Positions 47,825 to 56,539 of a DNA stretch of 64,000 bases are shown here, in pieces. A program made the translations under genes and the position numbers. Below the pieces are notes generated by a model, which saw only the letters and a list, made by a program, of their open reading frames with translations, was not told where the DNA came from and did no database searches. Positions within the stretch are counted from its first letter, which is position 1. Every line of letters begins with the position of its first letter. Source of the stretch: Bryoerythrophyllum caledonicum (Eukaryota; Streptophyta; Bryopsida; Pottiales; Pottiaceae); assembly GCA_963971425.1 (NCBI GenBank), contig OZ020517.1, positions 9,488,501-9,552,500 of the forward strand, in the 5' to 3' direction.

Positions 47825-48050
47825 TTAACCCGTAACAAACCAAGGCATTTTAGAGGACTCTCTAATCCAATGATTAAAAGCTGCCAAAATTATTATACAG
47901 AAATAGGATGCATTTGTAGGATCTTTTTCTAAAATTATATAAGATGATGTGGTAAAATTTTGTGAATTTTGATTGTACAGATAGAAAGATAATCACACTC
48001 AAATAAACAAAATTGTTTGTTGAGGGGACACTTGGATCTTTAGGGGTTAT
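47825..48050 (+). mobile_element. Short TTAA element (about 225-bp subfamily)
   Basis: Starts TTAACCCGTAACAAACC and ends TTGGATCTTTAGGGGTTAT. It matches 25428-25650 and 44525-44747. Its right TTAT is also the left end of the next, LINE-interrupted element. Confidence 0.65.
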
Positions 48051-48313
48051 CCTCTAAGGTACCGTGACAATTTCACACCAAAAACACTTCAAAATAGTTG
48101 GATTCTAGTGCAATGAATAAAGAAGGAAACAAAAACTTTGATTTCTAGTTTTGACCGTAGGATCTCAAATACAACTTATTCAGTAACATACTCACAAAAC
48201 TTCATAAACTTTGAATGCACAGATAGAAAGATTATAGTGTTTAAAGTCAAACAAATGGCTCACTTTCTTCCCTTCGTTCATTGGATCAACAAACTTTGAC
48301 TTCACTTGGTGTC

Positions 48314-48562
48314 AAATTTTTGCACTACACAAGGTCTAAATCCATTACGATTCTGTTAAGCATGACATTAGTTCCTTATACACCAAATTTTAGAGGTAGG
48401 GGAGGGGTGTAGCATATTCAAAATAACTGTGCAAGGAGTGGAGGTTCAAAAATTGCCAATTTTCTTTTTAATCTTTTGTGAAATTAATATGTTTTAGATT
48501 GATAATCTGAATGGTCAATAAGGAGATTTACACTACATATTGTTGTGGGGAAAAAAAAGTAA
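48314..48562. repeat. Left copy of an approximately 245-bp direct repeat flanking LINE copy 2
   Basis: Nearly identical to 52724-52964, with shared private variants such as GGTAGGGGAGGGGTGTAGC and a few substitutions plus one indel of about 10 bases. It lies immediately 5' of LINE copy 2. Best explained as a target-site duplication. The partner is listed separately. Confidence 0.7.
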
Positions 48563-48582
48563 TTCATTAAGATAAAATAGAC

Positions 48583-49428
48583 AAATTTTGTCTATGGACC
48601 GGGATGGAACTTGGGGTCCAAAAATGTGCTATAATTGGATGCCCAAACAAATCCAAAATTAATCCGACCGCCTTCCAAGCCCTCATCCAAGCTATTGATA
48701 TCCACTATCGTAACCAACCAATTCCGATTCTCAACCAAAACCAACCCTACATATACCTTGGAATAAACCTAGTCCCATTGCCAAAATGGAAAATTCAAAC
48801 TCACACTACTACCACGAAACTTATCAAACAATGCAATGAACTTACACTATGCCCGGCCACATTGCAACAAAAAATAAAAATGATTGATACTGTCATACGA
48901 CCGAGTATCTCATGTAGTTTCTATGCGGTACCTTACTCCATACCCACCATAAACAAACTTGATAAAAAAATCATAGCCATACAAAAGAAAGTATGCGGAC
49001 TCCCCAATTGTACGCCTAATGTCATAACACAACTCCTCCACGAACTATTTGGATTAGAAGCTTTTTCCCTCAAAAATACCTATCTACGTTGTATCGGAGA
49101 ACAACTCCAAAATGCACTTAACGACAAGGGACGACTAGGACTAATTTACAGTGGACTCCTTCGGCACATCCTCGCCATCTATGGAGGAGCACAATACCTC
49201 AAAAGACTTAAAAGATCTGATTGCCTTCGGTCTCCTATTACCCGCACACTTTTTCTACTCAAAACAGAAGGCCAAGCATTTCTAAAAAGCACACTAGAAG
49301 ATTTCCTACTAGGCCCTGCACCGCTTGAACAAAATTGGGCAAATGAAATACATAACCTCCCTAGACTTGACAGACAATTATCCGCCAAACTCCTACAAAA
49401 AAAAAATCCGCAAACATTACCGATCTAA
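48583..49428 (+). pseudogene. LINE copy 2 reverse transcriptase thumb/connection
   Basis: Corresponds to copy 1 from WTGMDVG onward: GVQKCAIIGCPNKSK, YIYLGINLVPLPKWKIQTHT and LFGLEAFSLKNTYLRCIGEQ. It shows the uninterrupted reading across the point where copy 1 carries the MITE. It ends at a frameshift in an A10 run at about 49398-49407. Confidence 0.75.
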
Positions 49429-49460
49429 AACAAATTACACTACCAAATGGAACACAACTT

Positions 49461-49925
49461 ATGGATGACAAGAGCTACAAAACATTCTATGGTATTCCTC
49501 ACAAATTAATAAAAAGTGCACTAAATATTGCTAAACAATTATTTTGTCAACCTCCATGCCTCCCTATATGCCAGAACCCTTGCACCATCCACGCCCCACC
49601 CTACACACTTAAAGACCCGTACATCATTGGCCACAATGACACCCACCCCAACATCAACCTCCCATTAATCCCTCCAAATCCGACACATCCAAGACCACAT
49701 GCCCCTCCACCACACATATTAAAAAATCCGTCCATGCACTCAATAAACAACATAACCGCACACAAACATAGAAAGTACATTGACTCTAACAACATAGCAA
49801 ACAATATACGTCATACCTATGCCATTGGCCCCACAATAACACCACCTATACCAAATGGCTCCCGCAAAGAAATCTTTTCCCTTGGCACAACCCAAACGCT
49901 TCCTTACATAACACTAAAATCCTAA
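49461..49925 (+). pseudogene. LINE copy 2 Cys cluster and proline-rich linker
   Basis: C-x3-C-x3-C-x3-C-x2-H at about 49545-49592 (FCQPPCLPICQNPCTIH) matches the cluster in copy 1 exactly in spacing while the residues between differ, which indicates constraint. A proline-rich linker follows. Probably a metal-binding motif; its role is unknown. Confidence 0.55.
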
Positions 49926-50185
49926 CACAATACTACCTTAGAACTCAAAAGAGTCACTACTTGAATATCATACAATTACACCACCCCCAAGCACAACCTT
50001 GAGATAGAAGATGTATCACGCCACCTCTTATTATCCCCCTCCTTAACATCTTCAAAACCAAATGCAACCCTGAAACTGACATCCTGGCACAAACAAATAC
50101 AATCAAAATACAACAAGACAAAGCCCACATATACGAAGGTAATGGTAGACACCTAATAACCATACCACTCGCTAGACTACAATGG

Positions 50186-50968
50186 TTGTGGAACCAATAT
50201 GACAACGCACTCCAAACCCACATTAACATCGAACCAATACCCCAAACATTTGAAACCGAAATTGTTTGGCTATACCAAAGATATAAATATCAAATACCCA
50301 ATAATGACCCCCTTAAAAATGCACACTACATAATACCCGATCCTATCTTAGACTACCTAATTACATCTCTAAATATCACACACTCATACTTCTCATCCCC
50401 CGTTACATGCTCCACAAAAATTTCAAAATTCTACTCTCCATTCAAGCGTGATAAGATTTTTGGTTCTCTTGGAAAAGCTTTTGATTATAGATGGAGCGGA
50501 ATAGGCCTTGCACACCCTCATAACGAAGAAGAAACACAACAAGCAACACATTGGTCACGCCTAGCGGCAAACAACGATCTCAACCACAACATCACCATTA
50601 TTATTACTCCCGACACTCATTGGTACCACAACTCTAACCCACACTTAGGCCCATTCCCGGACTCTCACATCATAGCACTATTTGAAGCGGACTCTATGAC
50701 TTACAAAGAACCCACTATACCACCGCAAATACAAACACCCCGCCTTGAACCAACAACTCTACGTATCCTATGTATACACCACCAAACTCGAGAGATAGGT
50801 ACTCTAAAAAACCTCACTCATTTCACTTTGATAGCAAAAAATCTAAACATTAACAAGGTATACACCGCAATTGCCTCTCCCACACCCATTCCAATCCGTG
50901 TAAGCCGTAACAAAAATGGTCTAAAACCCCCCACACAAACATCTCCGCACTACCAATTACCGAATTGA
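50186..50968 (+). pseudogene. LINE copy 2 PCIF1/CAPAM-like domain
   Basis: Contains WLYQRYKYQIP, FSSPVTCSTK, FYSPFKRDKIFGSLGKAFDY, GLAHPHNEEETQQ and TIIITPDTHWY in the same order as copy 1, then a further strand LRILCIHHQT. The NPPF-type catalytic motif is again replaced by an HPHN-like sequence, so the change is a lineage feature and not decay of one copy. A preceding segment from about 49926 belongs to the same domain in other frames. Confidence 0.5.
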
Positions 50969-51480
50969 GTCTCTCCCTCCCCGATTACCAAATTAATACA
51001 GACCTTAAATTTGACCCCAACTTTAGCTACTACACTGACGGCTCCTTTAAAAAACCAACCAAAGTAAGCCCGGGACATTGGCACCAAGAAAAAGCCCGCT
51101 ATGGGGAATACAATTCAACTAAACAAATAAAATTAGGCAAAAGACTACATGGACTCCAAAATATTCGAAGAGCCGAAATGATGGCTATACACAAAACCCT
51201 TAAGATAATCACCACTCAATACCCAAACGAACCAGCTCATATTTTTACAGACTGCATAAATGTATTATATCTCCTTAATACACACATTAAACACCCCACT
51301 TTACACAACAGTCACCCGGATAAAACTATCCTTACATCTATGGTCACAATGCTCTAAAACCGTATACAAATTACTACGCTCTACAAAGTCCGAGCTCATT
51401 CTAATATAGACGGCAATGAACAAGCCGACAAACTAGCAAAGGAAGGAAGAGAAAAACCCACAAGAATGTCGAACACCCAT
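50965..51480 (+). pseudogene. LINE copy 2 RNase H domain
   Basis: SYYTDGSFK, IRRAEMMAI, HIFTDCIN and GNEQADKLAKEG give the Asp-Glu-Asp-Asp set. A TAA at 51355-51357 and a frameshift near 51455 disrupt it. Position and order agree with copy 1. Confidence 0.8.
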
Positions 51481-51533
51481 ACGAACACGCCCATGCCACC
51501 CCATATTACTTTCATAGATATGAATGGCCCTCT

Positions 51534-52493
51534 ATGGGCGAAACTCCCGATAAAGGCCCCATACGATTCTTGGACAAATACCTTAAAAAACATGATCTTG
51601 TAAATAACCTAGAAAAACTTACAGAAAACTTCCCCAATATTGATAAATGGACCGGCAACCCAAACATTCACAAAGTATTGTCCAACAGTTTTTGGAAAAT
51701 CCTCATTATAACGGATCCACAAATCACATGCCTAATCAAATTCCGCACTGGACAATACATGGGTAATGCCCGTAAACAACTCTTCTTTGAAATAGAAAGA
51801 TTTCCTACAATAACATGTCCACTTTGCAACACCACAAACCCGGATACATGGCTACATGTCTTACTCAAATGCCAAAACCCCCATATACAGTCACTAATTG
51901 TCAAAAGACATAACAAAGTCGTATGGGCTATTCGTAAACTACTTATATCATCAACCAAATCCCGGTGCTTCATTCTCATGAATGCCGGTACCTTTAATGA
52001 CAACCCACAAGAAAATACAGTCCCTCTTTGGCTATTACCATGCATTTGTCATACTCAAAGATGCCACTGTAATGCAAGATTCAAACCAGACCTACTATTT
52101 ATTAGAGGACTTTCATACAAAGACCCCCCACCAAACCACATAGACCCTAATCTCACCATTCAGTTTATTGAATTCACATATTGCAATGATAGATTTTCTC
52201 CAGACACTATTGCAAACAAAACAAATAAATACCAACCATTACTTGACGATATTAAAGCACTAGGATGGAAAGTCGATCCCCTCATTGTCATCACCGTGGG
52301 TGCTAGAGCCACCACCTTCATTCCCTCAATGACAACCCTTGAAGAAACATTTAAAATCCCCATCACGTTAATCAAAACCTCTTTCTCAAATATTAACACT
52401 ATTGCAATTCAACATGCTATGTCGATACTCCTGCATAAACAAAAACTTGAAAACAACCAACCCCTTCCTGACGCATTGCACCCCCCTCCATAG
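51534..52493 (+). CDS. LINE copy 2 C-terminal zinc knuckle and candidate restriction-like nuclease
   Basis: The only fully open version of this module (to TAG at 52491). A zinc knuckle C-x2-C-x9-H-x4-C lies at about 51815-51871. About 70 residues later comes FKPDLLFIRG (PD), then IQFIEFTYCND (acidic) and KTNKYQPLLDDI (Lys), followed by GWKVDPLIVITVGARATTF. The order zinc knuckle, then (R/K)PD...D/E...K, is that of the C-terminal restriction-like endonuclease in R2/Dualen-type LINEs. The spacing from PD to the acidic residue (about 26) is longer than I would expect, so the call is tentative. Confidence 0.5.
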   Translation: MGETPDKGPIRFLDKYLKKHDLVNNLEKLTENFPNIDKWTGNPNIHKVLSNSFWKILIITDPQITCLIKFRTGQYMGNARKQLFFEIERFPTITCPLCNTTNPDTWLHVLLKCQNPHIQSLIVKRHNKVVWAIRKLLISSTKSRCFILMNAGTFNDNPQENTVPLWLLPCICHTQRCHCNARFKPDLLFIRGLSYKDPPPNHIDPNLTIQFIEFTYCNDRFSPDTIANKTNKYQPLLDDIKALGWKVDPLIVITVGARATTFIPSMTTLEETFKIPITLIKTSFSNINTIAIQHAMSILLHKQKLENNQPLPDALHPPP

Positions 52494-52683
52494 ACCTACA
52501 CTCGCATTCCACCTTACACGCCCTCCCTCTTTTGAGAACTTTTTGGAGCTAGGGTCCTTTGATTTTGGTTACTTGTTACTCGGTACATAGTGCCTATTCT
52601 CGAAAGGGGGAAGTAGTTCCATACTACTAACCCATGCCCGGTGGGCATGAACTTAGTGGTGGAATGAACGGACACTTTATTCA

Positions 52684-52723
52684 CGCCAGTCCCCTACGGG
52701 GACCGGCGTTCTTCATCTTCTTC
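52684..52723 (+). promoter_or_regulatory. LINE 3'-terminal hairpin and TTC-like tail
   Basis: CGCCAGTCCCC and GGGGACCGGCG form an 11-bp stem with one mismatch and a TAC loop, followed by TTCTTCATCTTCTTC. Equivalent hairpins close the tail copies at 9431, 25235 and (weaker) 43688. In other LINEs such 3' structures are recognised by the reverse transcriptase at priming (family knowledge). Confidence 0.75.
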
Positions 52724-52964
52724 AAATTTTTGCACTACACTAGGTCTAAATCCATTACCATTGTGTCGTTAGTTCCTTATACACCAAAGTTTAGAGGTAG
52801 GGGAGGGGTGTAGCATATTCAAAACAACTGTGCAAGGAGTGGAGGTTCAAAAATTGCCAATTTGGGTTTTAATCTTTTGTGAAATTAATATGTTTTAGAT
52901 TGATAATATGAATGGTCAATAAGAAGATTTACACTACATATTGTTGTGGGGAAAAAAAAAGTAA
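52724..52964. repeat. Right copy of the direct repeat flanking LINE copy 2
   Basis: Repeats 48314-48562 directly after the LINE tail, then the TTAA element continues (AAAAAATATGAAAATC) to its right end. See the left copy. Confidence 0.7.
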
Positions 52965-53467
52965 AAAATATGAAAATCTCTAAGTTTTATGTGGAAAAGA
53001 AGAAGTTATTTTGGTACCTTGCCTGACAGTGTGTAAAAATGTTTGACTTGGATTAATATGCTATTTTTCACTACACACAAGAACTTTTTTTTTGACATTA
53101 TGATGGGAAAAAATATTACTTGCTAGTATTGAAAATCTCACATTCAATAGAGTGTCTTAGCAAAAGTTTTTGGAGGTGCCCAAAATGCTCGCGCTCTTCA
53201 TTTGAAATTCAAAACCCTATAACTTTTTCATTATATGTCGGATTTGAGAAAAAAATTGTTCTCCTACTAAGGTCTTAGTAATGTCCTTCTACAGTAAAAT
53301 TTCCAAAGTGGAATGTTGGAAATTGATACCATAGGAATCTGCTCAAACTTTCAAAAAGCCCATTTTTGACACTTGGTTCTTTAGGGGTTAAAGTGGCAAA
53401 ATTTCCCAACAATGCCACAGGTCACAAAGCTAAAGATGCTACTAATTTCAGTTTCTGTATGAATGTA

Positions 53468-54060
53468 CAGTGGGGTGACACCCAAATTGGCACCTTGTGC
53501 AATTCCAGGGATAGTGCCTACACTGCTGCCAACTTTGACACCCTCCCGAGTAGTGGAAAATTGTTATTTATACATGAAATTTTAGACACAAAATCACTAT
53601 TATGTTGACAACACGTGTACCAAGTTTCAAAGCTAGAAGATTGATACATAAAAATATATTCAAGATTAACTAACAAGGGGTAGCTGTAAGAAATGTTTCA
53701 CAGCTGCCAACTTTGACACCCTCCCAAGGATTGAAGAAATTTTTTTTCACATTAAATTTTTGGTGTAGAAACATCTTTATGTTGTTTACACATGTGAAAA
53801 AATTCAAGTCCAAAAGATCCACAAAAAAAATGATATTCCAAATCTACCAACAGGTGTAGTTGTGACAAAACAAAGGGGAGAGTTGTTTCACAACTTCCAA
53901 CTTTGACAGCCTCCCTAGGGCTGAGAATCTGTTATTTCAATATGAAATTTTTGTCACATGATCTTTATGATGCTGATCACATTTATGAAAAAATTTCAAG
54001 GCCAAAAGATACACAAAAAAATAGTTATTTTGAATCTACCAACAAGTGTAATGACAATAA
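53468..54060 (+). repeat. Left long inverted repeat, three subrepeats
   Basis: Consists of about three tandem units of roughly 175 bp (starting near 53515, 53705 and 53893). Each begins CCAACTTTGACACCCTCCC-like and ends AATCTACCAACAAGTGTAG-like. The right inverted repeat (55620-55993) has only two. The extra unit shows unequal expansion. Repeated subterminal sequence may be transposase binding sites. Confidence 0.65.
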
Positions 54061-54608
54061 CCAATTCAAGGACATGGTGAAAATATTGAAATATCTTTGA
54101 CACCTCATGCTTCCTCATTGAAGTTATCCATTTGACACTATGCCCAGTCATAAATGCCTCTAGGAAAAATCAGTAACATCCAAATGTAAGAGTGTGGAGT
54201 TGTCACATCAAGAAGAAACCACTTGCATCATACACGCATGACAAAGTTTCCCCCTCTAAATATCAATTGAGCACTATTTTGTAAACTTAAGGGAATGTTG
54301 CATGTGATTTGTGATCATTGGATGTTGGAGTAATGGTGAGAGCACAGAGAAAGAATGTGTTATGTGTGAGACATGGAGTGATGTGTTCTATGAATGATGT
54401 GAAGCATGAATAATTTAGTCATGCTTGCTTATGCATGTTGAGTGATGTGTATGTGGTTATTCTTACTAGGCTGAATGATGTCCATGTGGTTATGCCTAAT
54501 GGACTAAATGTTGTCATTGAGTGACTGATTCTATATAAAATTGTTAATGTTGTTAATGAGAGTTTAAGGTTCTGTTAGCCTAGTAAAAGAAAGTTCAACA
54601 TACTTCAA

Positions 54609-55615
54609 ATGGCAATTTCCGATGAAATTCGTGGACGTATTATAGGTATGAGTCATGGAGGGAGTACTCAAGTTCAAATTGCAGTCACTATCAAAGTTTC
54701 CGTAAGAACAGTTAAGAGGTTGGTGAAAAAATTTAGAGAAAATGGAACTTACAAGCACGAACCTTGTGGTGGAAGTCACACTACAAAACTTAGTGATAGA
54801 GATGTGCGTAGTATTTTGCGTTTCTCAAAAAATAACCGTTGCACGTCAGTATCAGAGATTGCTAGTGTATGCCCTACTCCAGTGTGTGGACGTACCATTC
54901 AAAGGCTCTTACATAGAAGTGGCATTTTCAGTCGAATTGCAATCAATTTTTTTTTTTAACACCTCGTCACATATATCAAAGGCTGGTTTTTGCTCAGAAG
55001 TACCGTGGATGAAGCGCTGAAGATTGGGAGCGTATTATTTGGACATATGAATCTACCTTTGAAATTGGAAAGAATTCGAGACAAGTTCGTGTTTGGAGAA
55101 CTGCATATGAACGGTATTCATCAAATTGTATAGTTCCTACTTTTAAAAGTGGACGGAATTTCTTGATGATTTTGGGCGCATTTGCTGGAGGCGAAAAGTC
55201 AAAACTTGTTTTTATGCTTAAAGATCAACGCTCTACAAAGGATTTTGTGGAAGTGGTTTACGAAGGGGAATTATTTCATTTCATGGTTAAAGTTCCACAT
55301 ACAGTGCTCATGGAAGATGGCGCACCCGTCCATCGTAGCAAAATATGTGAAGAATGGAGACAACTGCGCCTTCTTGAAAAGCTCAATTGGCCTGCAAACT
55401 CTCCTAATCTCAATCCAATTGAGAACTTGTAGAAGATTCTTAAAGATGCAGTACAACGTAACAAGGCATGTCCTAGAAACATAGATGGGTTGAAGGTAGT
55501 TCTTGAAAGAGAGTGGAAGTCAATTAGTGAAACAAAGCTCCTTCAATTATGTCATTCTATGCCCTCTAGGTTACAAGTAGTGATTGATGCTAATGGAAGA
55601 CATACACGTTGGTAG
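54609..55615 (+). pseudogene. Tc1/mariner transposase, decayed
   Basis: The N-terminal part (54609-54955) is a paired-like helix-turn-helix domain: DEIRGRIIGMSHGGSTQ, VSVRTVKRLVKKF and a second RTIQRLLHRSGI block. A frameshift and stops near 54955-55020 follow a T run. The catalytic domain continues at 55021 with DWERIIWTYES, where the usual first Asp of the DDE triad is Tyr. It then has MEDGAPVHRSK (second Asp) and SPNLNPIENL (Glu). The invariant Trp after ENL is a TAG stop at 55430-55432. It ends with TAG at about 55613. Inactive. Confidence 0.8.
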
Positions 55616-55619
55616 ATTT

Positions 55620-55993
55620 AAAATAACAATTTCTTAAGTGTATCTTTTGACCTTGAAAATTTTCATACATGTGATCAACATCATAAAGATCATGTGACAA
55701 AAATTTCATATTGAAATAACACATTCTCAGCCCTAGGGAGGCTGTCAAAGTTGAAAGTTGTGAAACATTTCTTACAACTACCCCTTGTTAGTAAATCTTG
55801 AATATCTATTTTTGTATCCATCTTCTAGCTTTGAAATTTGGTACACATGTTTTCTACAAAACAGTGATTTTGAGACTAAAATTTCATGTATGATTAACAA
55901 TTTTCCAGCGCTCGAGAGGGTGTCAAAGTTGCCAGCAGTGTAGGCACTATCCCTGGAATTGCACAAGGTGCCAATTTGGGTGTCACCCCACTA
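55620..55993 (-). repeat. Right long inverted repeat, two subrepeats
   Basis: Reverse complement of the left repeat: GTGACACCCAAATTGGCACC at the outer end and CAATATGAAATTTTTGTCAC inside. Two units of about 175 bp. It starts directly after the transposase stop. Confidence 0.75.
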
Positions 55994-56036
55994 TACAAGT
56001 GATATCATGAATGTAGCTCTAAATCTTGGATTGAGG

Positions 56037-56190
56037 TTAGCCATTAAAGGACCAATTGTGCCGAAATGGGACTTTTTAGAATCCATGCATGTTCTTGTGG
56101 TGTTAATTTTCGACACTTCTTTTTGAAGTTTTTACTATATACAAGCACTTCTAAAAGCTATACATTAATAATTTAAAAATATATAATATT
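56037..56190 (-). mobile_element. TTAA element end, degraded
   Basis: ATTAAAGGACCAATTGTGCCGA and a following TTTTCGACACTT / GAAGTTTTTACTATA stretch resemble the start of the element at 46813. The other end was not found. Confidence 0.4.
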
Positions 56191-56449
56191 TGATAATTAA
56201 TAACCGTTTCCAAAGCAATTTTTGTGGGAGGGTGGACGGTTTGGGCAATTTACCAAGGTACTTAAACAAAATTGAGATTTTGTGTACAACTAATCAACAA
56301 AACTCTTATTTGGATTTTACAATTAAAAACATAAAAGTCTATAGTGCAAAATATTTCACACCAAGAGGAGTCAAAGTTTTCAGGCATTGTACAAAAACTT
56401 TTAATGATTCTTACGTAGGCTTCAACACCTCCATATCAAAGGATTAATT

Positions 56450-56535
56450 GATTTGGGGGATTGAATTAGGTATATTTTCGACACCCAAGGAAATTGAACC
56501 TAAGACCTTGGGGCTCTATACTAAATGTCTCATGC
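56450..56535 (-). mobile_element. Candidate tRNA-derived SINE fragment
   Basis: On the minus strand CATTTAGTATAGAGC (A-box region) is followed by GGTCTTAGGTTCAATTTCC (B-box-like) and CTTGGGTGTC, which can pair as a T-arm. Only this head region is recognisable. Confidence 0.35.
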
Positions 56536-56539
56536 ATGT

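Larger units (their letters stand above)
48563..52723 (+). mobile_element. LINE copy 2, 5'-truncated, with complete 3' end
   Basis: Begins inside the reverse transcriptase thumb (matches copy 1 from about 34060) and runs to the natural 3' end: stop codon at 52491-52493, a UTR of about 230 bases, hairpin (arms 52684-52694 and 52698-52708) and CTTCATCTTCTTC. Protein-level similarity to copy 1 is clear but far from identity, so the copies are different lineages. Frameshifts interrupt the coding region at several places, including an A run near 49400. Confidence 0.85.
48047..53391 (+). mobile_element. TTAA element (long family) interrupted by LINE copy 2
   Basis: The left part (48047-48562) starts TTATCCTCTAAGGTACC. 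The right part (52724-53391) ends CACTTGGTTCTTTAGGGGTTAA. Together, minus the duplicated segment, they make about 940 bp, the family's full length. The element therefore predates LINE copy 2. Confidence 0.75.
53468..55993 (+). mobile_element. Tc1/mariner element with very long terminal inverted repeats
   Basis: TA dinucleotides at 53466-53467 and 55994-55995 flank ends CAGTGGGGTGACACCC and TAGTGGGGTGACACCC. The left inverted repeat runs to about 54060 and the right starts near 55620. Between them is a decayed Tc1/mariner transposase. Total 2526 bp. TA target, CAGT-type end and transposase type agree with each other. Confidence 0.85.

Noticed and set aside
53468-54060. CRISPR-like regularly spaced repeats
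   Set aside because: Units of about 175 bp are contiguous subrepeats of a transposon arm, with no short repeat/spacer pattern.
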